From positions 1-64,000 of the forward strand of contig JAIWNI010000010.1 of assembly GCA_025331435.1 (NCBI GenBank): 64,000 nucleotides of DNA. Direction: 5' to 3'. The translations under genes were made by a program, and so were the position numbers. The notes beneath the pieces are model-generated. The model did not search any database and was not told the origin of the DNA. It was given only the letters and a program-made list of their open reading frames with translations. Shown here in pieces: positions 1 to 12,073 of this stretch; position 1 is the stretch's first letter, and each line of letters starts with the position of its first letter. Origin of the DNA: Choanephora cucurbitarum (Eukaryota; Mucoromycota; Mucoromycetes; Mucorales; Choanephoraceae).

Positions 1-1419
1 AAGCAGCGGCAGTTCAAAAGGTTGAGCTTAGGGATGGACTTTGACCGACAACAAGGACGATCACATAGCTGTGCTTCTTCTGAAAAAGGAACATACTCCA
101 ACAGCTCGTCTCGCTCATCTTCATTGAAAACAATAAGAAATGGTTATCTGGATAATCGATTGCCAGAAGAAGAAGAAAACAACATATGCTTGCAGACAAA
201 TGAGACTGGCCTCCAGTCAGATATCACTTTCGCTTGCTCTACCACTTCTTCACAGTCTTCAACTAAAGAGCATTATTGGTCTACGCCTCTATACAATAAA
301 GAAAAGCGATTGTCAAGTGTCGCAAGAGCACGCACTGTGCTTGGTTTTGATTCACTTAGATCAAAAGAAAGCCGAGCCATTGGCGTGTGGCGGAATACTG
401 TTTCTCAGCTGTTATCTGAACCAAACAGTGACACAACTACAGATGCAATTGAGGAAGATAGCCATTATCAAGAATTATATAGAATTATCGCGCATCCTGC
501 ATTAATTGTACGTATCGACAAGCTGTGCATTTTTTTCTTTTAGGAAATTCTCTTAACTAAAACAAAAAAAACTTAGAAAGAAGATATCTTGGAACAGCAA
601 CGGTTTGTGCGACAATCTTCACCAAAAAACCTGGCTATGATTAAATTTATCTTAAATGAATTATCGGAGACAGAAAGATCTTACAATCAATTGTTAAAGT
701 TAATACAAGATGTAAGTCAAGTAAAAAAAATCCCCAAAGGGTCATCAAGTTGATAAATTGTGCTTTGAACTATATAGCGATATATGAAACCAATGATTGA
801 TGCTTCCCAGGCAAAATATTCATTGGTGAAAGCAACTGATATACCACTACTATTCAGTCATCTTCCAGAGTTGATAGAACTGTCAGACAAACTTTTAGAT
901 CAATTCAAGTCAACAAGCAATGTCGGTCTAGTCTTTCGATCTGTTGAAGCCAGCCTTGTCGTGTTTTTAAAATATTCTATGCATTACAAATCGAACATGA
1001 AACTGATAAGACGAGCATGTAGTAACGTCCTTTTTATGAAGATTAACCAAGTAAGATTCGCCTGGACTGTCGATATTGAACTAGTTTATTGATTTACTGC
1101 TCCTTCTTGACTTACAGGAAAATCTTTCACGAAAAGACACAAATCGCTTAGGCATGTCAGATTACCTAATTGCTCCTATACAAAGAATACCGCGGTATTG
1201 CTTATTACTGAAAGGTAATCTCTCTTATCACATAATAGTCTCCCGTTTCCTGATATTTTATTTGGAATGATAGATTTACAAAAATATACACATCCGTCAG
1301 AAAGTCACAGAATTGACTTGGACTATGTCCTTAAGGTCCTGACTGGTTTGGCAGTGGCAATGGACCATGTACAGAGCAACAACAAAGCAGTTGCGTTACA
1401 GCCCCGCATTTCCCCTTAA
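1..1419 (+). CDS. RhoGEF (DH-domain) protein, 5' end cut by the window
   Basis: Guanine-nucleotide exchange factor for Rho/Cdc42-type GTPases. Exons: <1-507, 577-711, 778-1050, 1118-1214, 1274-1419; the first exon is open to base 1, so the start lies outside. The visible 385 residues begin with a Ser-rich low-complexity stretch. A Dbl-homology domain follows from about residue 180: the conserved first helix ILNELSETERSY, then a YMKP segment, then QRIPRYCLLLKDL, the best-conserved DH block. The stop follows about 35 residues after that block, so there is no PH domain after the DH domain, which is less usual than DH-PH. DH identification is confident; the exact paralogue and GTPase partner are not determinable. 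The neighbouring SDR gene is convergent. Confidence 0.85.
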
Positions 1420-2279
1420 GCATTCTAATAGCATTATCATTTGCATTTGTATTATATTATTCCATTACATAAAGAAAGAGAACTTTTGTATAGTGCCTAT
1501 AGTACTATAGTTTAAAGAGCAAAGAAAAAAAGTAACATGTAGTTTCGAATATGCCTATATTACATGTTAAGCTATCGGTTTGACAAACGAACTCTTCAGT
1601 TAAATGATAATATGAGTGCACGGTGAGCCGAGATAGCTTTGCACTCCAATTTTGGAACAACTCCGAGACTTGAAAGAGAATTTAAACCAATCGAAAGGTG
1701 CTCCTAATGATAATGTACTTAATTAGAAATCATAGTAATACTGAGATAGGAAGAAAGGCTGATCTGAAAAAGAAAAGCAAAGAGAGGATCGCCGACATGA
1801 TATGCTTCACTGTTGGCATGTAAAAAGCATATTGATTAGAGTTGCATATCCTTAATAGGTAGACAAGCCGACAGCAAATCAGGATCACATAGGGATATAC
1901 AAAAGCAACACATCTCCTTGAACTAACATGGCACAATCAGTTGATTGGTATTGAATGACGAGTTACTCCAGAGAAGCATCCGCCATATTCGCTTTGGCTC
2001 TACAAATCAAGGTTGTTTGAGCTAAAATAAACAATGGCTTGTCGCTTTATGCATGCATACCAACATATGGCGTTAACGAGGAAACTTAAACAAACAATAT
2101 ATAGGATTGGAGCCCCTCAGATTTTCATGTGCTACTCCAGTCTTAAGGTGTTGTAATAGATCCTTAAAGCCAGACACTTGGTCGAATCTATAAGCTATTT
2201 TCAAATCATTTTGAGGGTTTTTGTTTCTGAGCAATTACTATGTAGCAGTCTTTTTAAAAAGTCTTTTATTATTTCAAAA
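1420..2279. other. Intergenic, RhoGEF/SDR convergent spacer
   Basis: AT-rich DNA between two convergent 3' ends. Only short ORFs without domain similarity, splice structure or biased codon use were seen. No RNA gene was recognised. Confidence 0.6.
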
Positions 2280-3829
2280 TCAATTGACATCATCTCTAGG
2301 CCAGACGTTCAAAGCCTTGTATTCGTCAATAATTTCAATCAGTTTCTCTTTAGTAAGAAGAGGAACTTCATATGAAAAGCCTGTCTCGCTTTCGATTTTT
2401 GAGCCGTCTACTGAGAGAGCGTTATTGTAGAGTAATTCCTCGTCAAGGTAGGGTGATAATGGCGTGACAGATATCCCGCTCTTATGAACCAACTCTGCCC
2501 ATGGTGCTAAATGCTTCTCGTTGACAGCATCAATCACAGCATCCTTGTTTAGCTATATCCGTAAAATTTTAACCTTTGTTACATTATAAACTAACTTTGT
2601 ACAAAACTTAATTACCTTGGCAAAAGTGGAGACAACAGTGCCGTGATAACCTGTTTTAATGTTGAAAATGGATTGGAGTTGCTTATTGATTGTCTCTTGA
2701 TCTTCATTTTTTTTTAAAAAAAGGGGGGTAAATTCTTTTGCTCCTTTTTTTTTCTCTTCTGATAACTTACCAGTGTTTTGTTTGTCTGCCAAATTGAAGA
2801 TAGGTACCTTTCCTGAGGCGCTTATGTTGTTGTTATTATACCATTGAGCCAAGTGCCAGCAGGCTCTGGAAACATCATGCGCATGAACAGTGCTTAGCTT
2901 CAGATCTTTAGACCATAGTAACTTCATTTCCTCGTTTAAATATTTGTATATTCTGCCGATAATTAAGCGGGGTGCTAAAAACCAAATTAATCTTTGAAAA
3001 ATGGGAAGCACGTTCTGTGTGAGTTTGACTTACTTAATCCCAAGTTTGCGCCTGGGCCATAAATAACAGCAGGACGAAGAATGATCAAATTCAAACTGCA
3101 ATAAGCATACAAGTAAGTACTCAGTATTACTTACTCCTAGGATAATAACAAACCCTTCAATCTTTTTCAGTTCTTCTTCAGCCTTATATTTGTGTTTGCC
3201 AATGACAGTCCAAGGACTGATCTTTGAAGTTTCCGTTGAGGCACCCTAACAATCACAATTTCCAGTAAGTCGACTCATCTCTTAAAAAGAGTTTTGCACA
3301 GCTTAGCAATCGTAGTTTCAATTGATTGATTTACCTGATCGCTATCATATACTTCGGCCGTAGACATCTCTATAAACACTTTTACTTTTCTTTTAGCAGC
3401 TTCTTTTGCACAATTGACTGATAAGTTGAAGATGCGCTCTTGATAGATCTCAGGAACTTGGGAATATTTGGTCTCGGCAGCGAAATTGAAAACGTAATCA
3501 AATTGGTTTCCGTCTTGTCTGTCAAAACAAGCAGCAATAGATGCTATGTAATAAAAAAAATAAAGCAGCGATATGAGTTAAAATGTATATTCTCTCCTCT
3601 CCTTGGATTAATTGCTATAGTTACCTTGATTGATTAGGTTTGCTTGCTTGAACTCAACTCGACTAAAGTCTTTCTGAAAAGTCTCAGACAAGTAGGCAGT
3701 CTGAGGCAGCATCTTGTCAGCAACACGGATCTCACCAACAAGCTCATTAGCTAACAAGTAATGAACAAAGTTTCTACCAACAAAACCGACGCCACCAAGA
3801 ATAAGGACATTTGGCTTTTCTTGAACCAT
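2280..3829 (-). CDS. Extended short-chain dehydrogenase/NAD-dependent epimerase-like protein
   Basis: 376-residue protein in seven exons (3829-3625, 3543-3335, 3245-3154, 3095-3034, 2974-2771, 2701-2616, 2552-2280). The N-terminus carries the Rossmann motif GGVGFVG (extended-SDR GxxGxxG). Further on are NFAAET, the STAEVYDS strand and LRPAVIYGPG, all typical of the NAD-dependent epimerase/dehydratase family. The start is placed at the Met just before QEKPNVLILGG; an in-frame Met lies six codons upstream (3847). The usual catalytic YxxxK block (YGxSK) reads I-G-K-H-K (Ile153, Lys157), so the tyrosine is missing. It may be an atypical SDR with a binding rather than a redox role (inference). Substrate unknown. 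Confidence 0.85.
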
Positions 3830-3847
3830 GATACACGCTGAAAACAA

Positions 3848-6800
3848 ACAAAAAGAGGAGAAAGAGACACGTTAATTTAACTAGATACTGATCAGACTTG
3901 TTAAAACGATGTGCTGGATTTCAAAACTTGGTCGTACAAAATACAAAGAAGGCCTATACACCGCTTCATCAACGTGCTGAATCGCATTTCATTAACATCT
4001 TTGCTGCTTTGTTTGTTTATTTGTGCGCATCTGTAAGTCTACTGAAGATAGACGAGCAAAAAGATAAATAATTAGAAGAGGTGAGTCAACAATATAGTAG
4101 TATGATGGTTCTTAAAATAATTATATTCAATCCGGAATAGTGAAATGCTAACTCTTCAGATGCTATGCTCCAAAACAAAAGCAATCAAAACAGAGAGAAA
4201 CATAAGTATTTTACTTTTTTCCTTAAAAAGCTATTGTATACATGATCATGCGCTTACTTTATTTCAATGGCCTAGCCATAAGCAACATTTATTAAGCTTT
4301 CAGCCCAATACGAGCATTTTGACTATCTCGATTTGAAGCATGATTAGCACTTACTAGTGTCAGGTCCATATCCTTCATTTTCTGTGTTGCATATAAACTT
4401 TACAAACAATTCGATATTAATCTAGATTAAATCTGATTTATTTTCGATATGTGGCTATTCTAAGGAATGGAGATTGAGAGAGATAGATTTTATGCTAAAT
4501 CGCGAAAGTAGTAATGCACTTCTATCCATCTTGCTCTTCAAATTTAAGCTCCTAAGCTTAAGAGACTAAGAGACAGCCTCTTATGTTACACAAACATTTG
4601 CTTTAATGCCCAAAAGAGAGAAGCTGTAGGCCTATGAACGAAAGATGTACTACCCAATCATAATTGAAATTTAGAGTGTTGAGGAGTCTGAAACAAGGCT
4701 ACAACTTGTCATTGTGACTCGAATATCCTTCTCAAGATCACACATTAAGAAACTAGTCAAAAGCTACACTAACTTTGAGTAGTTTGTAACGTTAGTCTCT
4801 ATTAGCTCAATAATTCAATGACAATCGACTCTTGTTGTTGACTGTTAATATTTTGTCTTGAAAGAGAGAGAGAAAAAAAGGGTCATTTGAATGAGACTGA
4901 TTAGGGTTCAGCTTTCTTCTTTGACTAATAGCTTACTAATGTTGCTGTGATTATCTATTTTGAGTTTTGGTCTTTGAGGCTTGACAGCTTTATAGGTCTC
5001 CTCTATTAATCTACACTGTCCAGAAAGAATTGGAAAACAAGTATCTTAATGTATCAGGATTGTTTCTGCAGTGATTACTGATGATTGAGCTATCGCTAAA
5101 TACAGTAGTCGCTCGATTTAAGATTGTTTGATTAAGAGTATGCTCAATATAAGAGGGTATCTATCAAGAATATGCACACTCTTAAATAAAGCGATTATTG
5201 TATCTAAGCATGGTAGTGTTGCCGGCTAGCTATCCACCAAATATACAAGTTAGAACCAAGAGAAGCTTTTAATAGTCAGAGAATATTAAAAGATAGCAAT
5301 ATATTAAAATATGTGCTTACTTGTTACATAAATATTGATAGAGTAATAGAAATGCAAAACACAATTTCTCAGTCTAATTTAGAAAATCAAGAAGCTCTCT
5401 GCGTTGCCTTTAGCTGCTCAATTAGTCGTTGGTAGGGGCTTCTGGTGAAACGATTATAAGAAATGTTGTTAAAGGTACTGAAGGCGAGAAAAAGTTTTTG
5501 TCATTGTTTCTTTCTTTTAACATTTTTCTTTCGAGATGAGTCTAAGTCAACAGAAGGCGATCCAAGTAAGATTGATCAATTAGCTTCTAATGGCTATCTA
5601 GTTTACAATGGCAGGTAAATTTCACTGCTCGAAAGACACACTATCTAATTGTTGCCTGAAAGAATTCCAATTTACGAAAAAAAAAAGCTATCTTTGACTT
5701 CTTTCAGGGAATAAGGCGCATCATGGGCTTTATCTTCTTACTCAAGAACATACTGCAAAGAGCTAATACAAATGCTTATCAAAGGTTTTCACTGAGAATT
5801 GCATAACGATTGCACGGCCTTCTATTGAATCGGAAAGGCCGCTGTAATAATAGATGCTTGATAACTATTCAGGTATGTATTCATTTCAAATTAGCTATGC
5901 TTTACTATTGTACATGAGATTTCAAGTCAAACGAAATTCTTTATTGCTCTTATAGAATGGTTTTGGCGATGATGCTGCACAAACTTTTCATGAAATGAAG
6001 AACAAACAGTTGCAGAAAAAGGGCATCCAAGCTTCTTACACATCCTGAAGAAAGAATCTGAAGTATTTTGGAAGTAGGCACATGTTTATGTCTCTTTCTT
6101 TTCATATATCAAAGTATGGTTTGTCGCAAGTAATGCAATTTTTTGATTAGGATAATGAACAAGAGGCTTTCAACATGATGATCTTCCAAGAAAATAGCTT
6201 AATCAAAAGAGCTTTAAATTTATTTTAGTACATGTACAAAGTAAGATGTTTGCAAAAGGTTGTTGCTTTTGTATCAACTGAATTATACTAACAATATGTT
6301 GCCAGACGATTTACATAGTTTCTCAAGCTTCTTTCTGAATGTTAAGACAGGTTTGTACAACTAAAGTAATTAAGCAGATAAAGAATTCCTCGAAGTCATA
6401 AAGGAAAACTGGTCATGAGAAATACTCTAAAACCAATTGCTTGGTTGCTTTATTACCCAAACAAAAACATAACTGTACTATTAGCGATCGTGTGCTCTGA
6501 TTTTGAAGTGGTGTTTTGAAAACAAAAGAATTTGACAGAAACAGCTGTTCGGTTACAAAACGCGTTAATATGAGGTCTTTTCGTACATGTCATAACACTT
6601 TCCATAGTCGCATAATTGTATCAAATAACTGTTAAAAATCTCTGTGTAAAACCTAAGAGAAAAACCAACACTTTGCTTTAATCCTCTCTGTTTATTGTTC
6701 TAGTTAAAGGATGCATATCAATAGAAGTTAAAAGAATACTCAATAAGTACATTACAGAAGAAAAACATACACAGGGTATCATCACTGCCTACCAAGACAA

Positions 6801-8010
6801 GCCAATGAATACGAATTAATCATGAATTGAGACAAAGAAACATTTGGAACATGAATAACAAAAGAGACATAAATTCCTATTGTGGCAAATGTAGCATACT
6901 TTGTATATGGATTTGGAGATGTTCCATAGAGAAACCTGCGAAATTCAAGAATAAACTGTTGATTTTTTTAAAAAAAGTGATACAGGACTTCGAAGGGGGT
7001 TTTCAGTTCCTTTGTTTGCCGCATTTAAGAAGATATCATACATTATTGTATTCTAGCATCAAGCCTGATGATTTTTACCTTGAAGTCAGTCTATTCAAAC
7101 ATCGCATTGAGCAAAAATGCCTTTTGAATTTGATGAGATCAAGTTTTGTGAAGTAGCAGCGATCTCTCAGTTCGGCTACAACCGTAAGGCGGCGATGGTT
7201 GATCAAGAATCAATCAGCTGGACTTGGTACTAAGGTTACTCATTTAACTCGTATTCGGTATATGTTTACAATTCTATTTCAACACAGAAAATAGTATCTA
7301 TATATGTGGCTCTACAGAATGTATCGCTATATGTCCAGAATATTAAAGGCTTGATCCTTGATGCTTCTTTGTATCTTTTGGACTTTCACAAGATCATTGA
7401 TTATATACAGTAGAAACACTCTGATTTGGTACTGGAGTAAGGTAAGATTATATCTTTCTCTGCGAGCGAATTGATCATCCAGTGACATGTTTTTCTTAAA
7501 TGGAATAGTCATGCAATTGATTGAATAAGGCTTTTACACATAAAAAAAGGCCCTGTTTGAACTGATTGGACAATTTAAATCAGCAACACAGCAGTTCTTT
7601 TAACAAATGCAAGCGTCTTCAATTTAAACAAAACATGCTTGTTTGTTTGAAGTTGATGCTTTTGTGTGCTCATATTCTGTATGTTTACATGTTTGAACTA
7701 ATGGAACAACTCTTTTTTTTTTATTTTCATTGGATCTATTCTTTTTTTTTTTTGTTAATAAAATCTCACGCACAATCAAAAGTATGAAGCGAAAAACTCA
7801 AACTTAGGAAATTGTGTACTACGTAACACTCTTTTTTTTTTACATTTTGTCTCATGATTTTATGATCCAACTTTACTTGGTAGAGTATCGAACGTTTTAA
7901 TTTGTTTACTGAGCTCAAGCAACGCCTAGGCTTTACTTGATTAGAGAAAGGTTATTCCATACTATAGATGTAGTCAAGTATGCTGTTTGAAATAGATCAC
8001 AGGATGTACT
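3848..8010. other. Gene-poor AT-rich region
   Basis: About 4.2 kb without a convincing intact gene. The longest ORFs (for example 6827-7156) lack an ATG start or recognisable domains. It contains one MITE (5101-5202), described separately. A short hairpin with a 7-bp CGGCCTT/AAGGCCG stem lies near 5815-5842. An exon-like stretch near 5956-6044 reads NGFGDDAAQTFHEMK before a stop, but I could not attach it to a gene. Poly-A/T tracts are frequent. Decayed genes and transposon debris are the likeliest content (inference). Confidence 0.5.
5101..5202. mobile_element. MITE-like palindromic element with TACAG... terminal inverted repeats
   Basis: About 102 bp. The left end begins TACAGTAGTCGCTCGATTTA and the right end is an imperfect reverse complement (reading TACAATAATCGCTTTATTTA from the other strand), about 18 of 22 positions matching. 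A subterminal pair, TAAGAGTATGC and its near-reverse-complement GCACACTCTTA, extends the pairing so that most of the element could fold into one hairpin. The size, absence of an ORF and TA-starting ends resemble non-autonomous Tc1/mariner or pogo-type derivatives (family knowledge; not proven here). A related terminus occurs at 26615-26636. Confidence 0.65.
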
Positions 8011-8720
8011 CTATGCTCTCTTCTTCTCTTTCTTGTCCAAGTTCTCACCTTTTTCTGATTTTGTACTACGTCGGTCCTGAGTTCTCACAGAAAAAATAAA
8101 TAAATAAATCAGGGATTTTAGAGCGGGTATGTTATGTTCAGTCTAGTTTTATTGCAGATCGAAGAATTTAAACTTTATATCAACTGTCAAGCTGTATGCT
8201 AAAATCAACCGAGTAACAATTGATTTTGAACCAGAGATATACAGAATTTAATATAAAATAAGACACACCTTAAGAGTAGATTTCTCCTTTTTTTTTTCCA
8301 AAAGTTCTTTTTTTTCTGTGATATACTTAACCAAAGAAACAGCTGTTTCAGCATCAGGTATAGTCTTGGTGACTCAAAAATACATAATGAGCTCTCTTCA
8401 TACTTGTACCAGTCTTAAGCAGAAATAGTAACCTAAAACATTCAAGCTCTTATTTAATTTGATTGGATCTTGGTAACCTTAAAGTTACTCTGACTTTGAC
8501 TGACTATATGCAGTTCTTTAAGGTTTGATGATACGACAAAAAGGTGGTTTGCTTTTTTTTCTTCTTGCGAAACCATGTTCGCATAAGCATCTGAACCATA
8601 TAAGTACATGTGACCAGAAGCATCATACAATGGAATGTGATGCACGAAGAACAGCAAAAAAAAAAGATGCTTTGTGTATCCTGTTCATTCGACTCAACTT
8701 CTGCAGGTTTTTGATACAAA
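8011..8720 (-). pseudogene. Possible decayed minus-strand gene, family unknown
   Basis: Several exon-like pieces follow one another on the minus strand but do not join into one clean frame. They are a segment reading PAEVESNEQDTQ (about 8700-8660), a segment with IPLYDASGHMYLYGSDAY ending near 8480, a segment with TIPDAETAVSLVKYITEKK that ends at a GTGTGT donor-like site near 8230, and a Lys-rich C-terminus ending in a stop at 8011 after a CAG acceptor near 8067. The composition looks protein-coding, yet frame breaks separate the pieces. It could be a decayed gene or a real gene with introns I misplaced. I do not recognise the family. It would be divergent to PMA1. Confidence 0.3.
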
Positions 8721-9157
8721 GCAGAGAAAAGATGTGCATTGTTTGGTTTAGTCTTTACATGTTTGTTTAGGTTTTACTCTATTCAGATTCGCAATTGTCT
8801 TGTTTTTTTCCCCATCAAAACAAGTGTTCAAAATCTTAATATATCATTTAGACTTTTAATCCGGATAAAGTATTTTTTAGTAGTGGCCCTGCAGACTATT
8901 CTGTTCATGTCATCGTTTGATCACTGGCTTGCAACACATTGTTACTAATCAGACGATGCTATGTTAACCAGAACAAAGTTCTGGACATTTTCTCTATGCA
9001 GTATCTGTTATAAATATTCTTTTGCTTTACTTTCTTTCTTTCTTTGCTTTATATCTCTTTCTCTCTTTTTTTTTTGTTTCTTAAAAAAAACTTACTGTCT
9101 GTGGTTGAGAAAAGAAGAAAAGGCGAATACCTTTATTTTATTATAGAACATACATAA

Positions 9158-12073
9158 ATGGCGGTCGACGACGAGAAGCCTATGGCAGATGTCCGATATG
9201 ATATCAAGACAGATGAAAAGAAAGAAGAACTTGAGTTTGAAGATCATGAACATGTTGAACATGAAGATGAAATTTCACCTGAATTAGAACTGCTGCTTCA
9301 TACAGATCCATCCACTGGTTTGACTTCTGCCGAAGTAGCTGAAAGATTGGCTAAATTTGGTCCTAACGAATTACCTGAAAGAAAAAGAAATCCCATCATC
9401 AAGTTCTTATTGTATTTTACTGGCCCTATCGCTTACTTGATTGAAATTGCTTGTATCATTGCTGCTGTTGTAGGTGATTGGCTTGACTTTGGTATCATCT
9501 TGGCTCTGCTTTTCATTAATGCATTGATCGGTTTTATTGAAGAAGCTAAGGCTGAATCTGCATTGGATGCTCTTCGTCAAACACTTGCTTTGAAAACTCG
9601 CTGCTGGAGAAACGGCGAGTTGGTTGAAATTGGTGTGAAGGAATTAGTGCCAGGTGATATTATTGTTCTTCGTATTGGTGACATTATTCCTGCTGATGCT
9701 AAACTTCTTGGTCTTGGTGTAAACGGTGAAATCAATGAAACTGAACTTCAAATTGATCAAAGTGCACTTACTGGTGAGTCGCTTCCTGTCTCTAAGAAAA
9801 AAGGTTCAACTGTCTACTCTTCAAGTATCGTCAAGCAGGGTCAAAACTTGGCTGTTGTAACTAAAACTGGTGTCAATACTTTCATTGGACGTGCTGCTAA
9901 CTTGATTGCTATTACCAATGAAGAAGGTCACTTCCAGAAGATCATTGCAAAGATCGGTAACGTCTTGATTTGGTCCACAATCGTTCTTGTCCTTATTATC
10001 TTGGTCTATCAATTGGTTGCTTTCAGAGGTACTCCTGATGGTGACTGGAAGGTTGTTCTTGAAAGATGTCTTGTGCTTACTGTTGCTGCTATTCCTGTTG
10101 GACTTCCCACAGTCATGTCTGTTACCATGGCTCTCGGTGCTAAGCAATTGGCCAAAAAGCAGGTGATTGTGAAACGTCTGACGGCTGTCGAAGAACTCGC
10201 TTCTGTTTCTGTTCTATGTTCTGACAAGACTGGTACACTTACCTTGAATGAATTGACTTTTGATGAACCTTGGTTGACAAATGGTTATACCGCTGATGAT
10301 ATCCTTCTCTACTCTTACCTTGCTGCTGAACAAGGTGCCAATGACCCTATTGAATTCGCTGTTCGTCGTGCTGCTGAAGGTTCCTTGGAGGTTCTCAAGA
10401 ACAGACCTCCTAAGTCTTTAGATGTTCCTGGCTACAAGGTTACTGCCTTCCAACCCTTCAACCCTAACACCAAGATGACTGAAGCTACTATCATGGATTT
10501 GGCTACCAACCAGACTTTCCGTGTTGCCAAAGGTGCTCCTCAAGTGATCACTCGACTTGCAGGTGGAAGTTCAGATGCTGTAAATGCTGTCAACTCTTTG
10601 GCTCGTCGTGGTCTTCGTGCCTTGGGTGTTGCAAAAACTCTGCCTGGTGATTTGAGCAAGTTTGAACTTGTTGGTATGATTTCTCTTCTTGATCCTCCTC
10701 GTCCTGATTCTGCTGCTACAATCCGTGACTGTAACTTGCTTGGTGTTGATGTTAAGATGATTACTGGTGATCAACTTATTATCGCTAAAGAAGTCGGTGC
10801 TCGTCTTGGTATGGGCCGTGTCATTCTTGATGCTAATCACTTGGTTGATCCTACAAAGTCTGAAGAAGAAGTTACTGAACATTGTCGTCGTGCTGATGGT
10901 TTTGCCCAGGTTATTCCTGAACATAAGTACCGTGTGGTTGAATTACTCCAAAACAAGGGTTACTTGGTTGGTATGACTGGTGATGGTGTCAATGATGCTC
11001 CTGCTTTGAAGAAGGCCAATATTGGTATTGCTGTCGAAGGTTGTACTGATGCTGCTAGATCTGCTGCTGATATTGTATTGCTTGCTCCTGGTTTGTCTAC
11101 AATCATTGACGGTGTCAAGACCTCTCGTGCTATCTTCCAACGTCTTCGTTCATATGCTCTTTATCGTATCACATCAACTATCCACTTTTTGCTTTTCATG
11201 TTTATCATTACTTTGGTTGAAAACTGGAACATGCCTGCCATTTTGTTGATTATGATTTGTGTTTTGGTAAGTTCATTATTTAAAATGTTGGCTAAAAAAA
11301 AGCTTCTAATTACTTGGTTTTCTTCTAGAACGATGCTGCTACTTTAGTCATTAGTGTTGACAACACTGAAATTTCTGAACGCCCTGACAAATGGAGAATT
11401 GGTCAATTGCTTACTTTGTCTACTATCTTGGCTGTTCTCCTTTCTGCCCTCTCTTTTGCTCACTTCTATGTTGCTCGTGATGTATTCCATGTTACTCCTT
11501 ATGAATTGCATTCAATTATGTACTTGCATATTTCTTCAGGTAAGCTAATATCATTGACTTTGAACTTCAATTCAATTAACGTATTTACTTTTAGCACCTC
11601 ACTTTGTTATCTTCTCTACTCGTGTTCCTGGATATTGGTACAAGAACATGCCTCACTGGATTTTCACTGTATGTATTCTTGCCACACAAGTACTTGCCCT
11701 GTTCTTCTCCGTCTATGGTGTTTTTGGTGAACATGAAGAAGTTGCTCCATGTGGTTGGGGATGGGGTATGGCTGTCCTTGGTATTTCTCTTGTTTACTTC
11801 ATGCTCCTTGATTATGTCAAAGTATGGCTTTTCAGAAGATGGAGCTTTGAACTTACTGCCAAATTGGTTCCTACACCCAAGCGCCGGGCCAAGTTGGACC
11901 ACCGATCTAAGGAAGACATTCATAAGAAGCAACTGGAAGGCGCATGGAAGAACCTTCAAGAGTAAGTGAATTTCTTGATACAAAGTATCTATATCATTCT
12001 AACCTTCTTATTTTTAAATAGTCCTGTCGATGCTAGTCAGATTATTGCTGCATTCAAAAATGCTGCCAAGTAA
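9158..12073 (+). CDS. PMA1: Plasma-membrane H+-transporting P-type ATPase (type IIIA)
   Basis: Pumps protons out of the cell using ATP, energising nutrient uptake and setting cytosolic pH. 912 residues in four exons (9158-11266, 11329-11539, 11595-11961, 12022-12073). Visible motifs: TGES in the actuator domain; the phosphorylation loop CSDKTGTLTLNE with catalytic Asp356; KGAPQ in the nucleotide-binding domain; and the hinge TGDGVNDAPALKKANIGIA. Hydrophobic helices flank these. The acidic N-terminus is usual for fungal Pma1. The C-terminal tail ends QIIAAFKNAAK and lacks the adjacent Ser-Thr pair that controls the yeast enzyme. Codon use is strongly biased, as for a highly expressed gene. A T-rich tract lies at about 9035-9075, just upstream. 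Identification is very secure. Confidence 0.97.

Noticed and set aside
6827..7156. 109-codon ORF
   Set aside because: No ATG at the start, no domain, AT-rich composition like the surrounding non-coding DNA.
9821..11140. Antisense ORFs opposite PMA1
   Set aside because: Same cause as for EF-3; no domain or start context, and the sense strand is fully explained.
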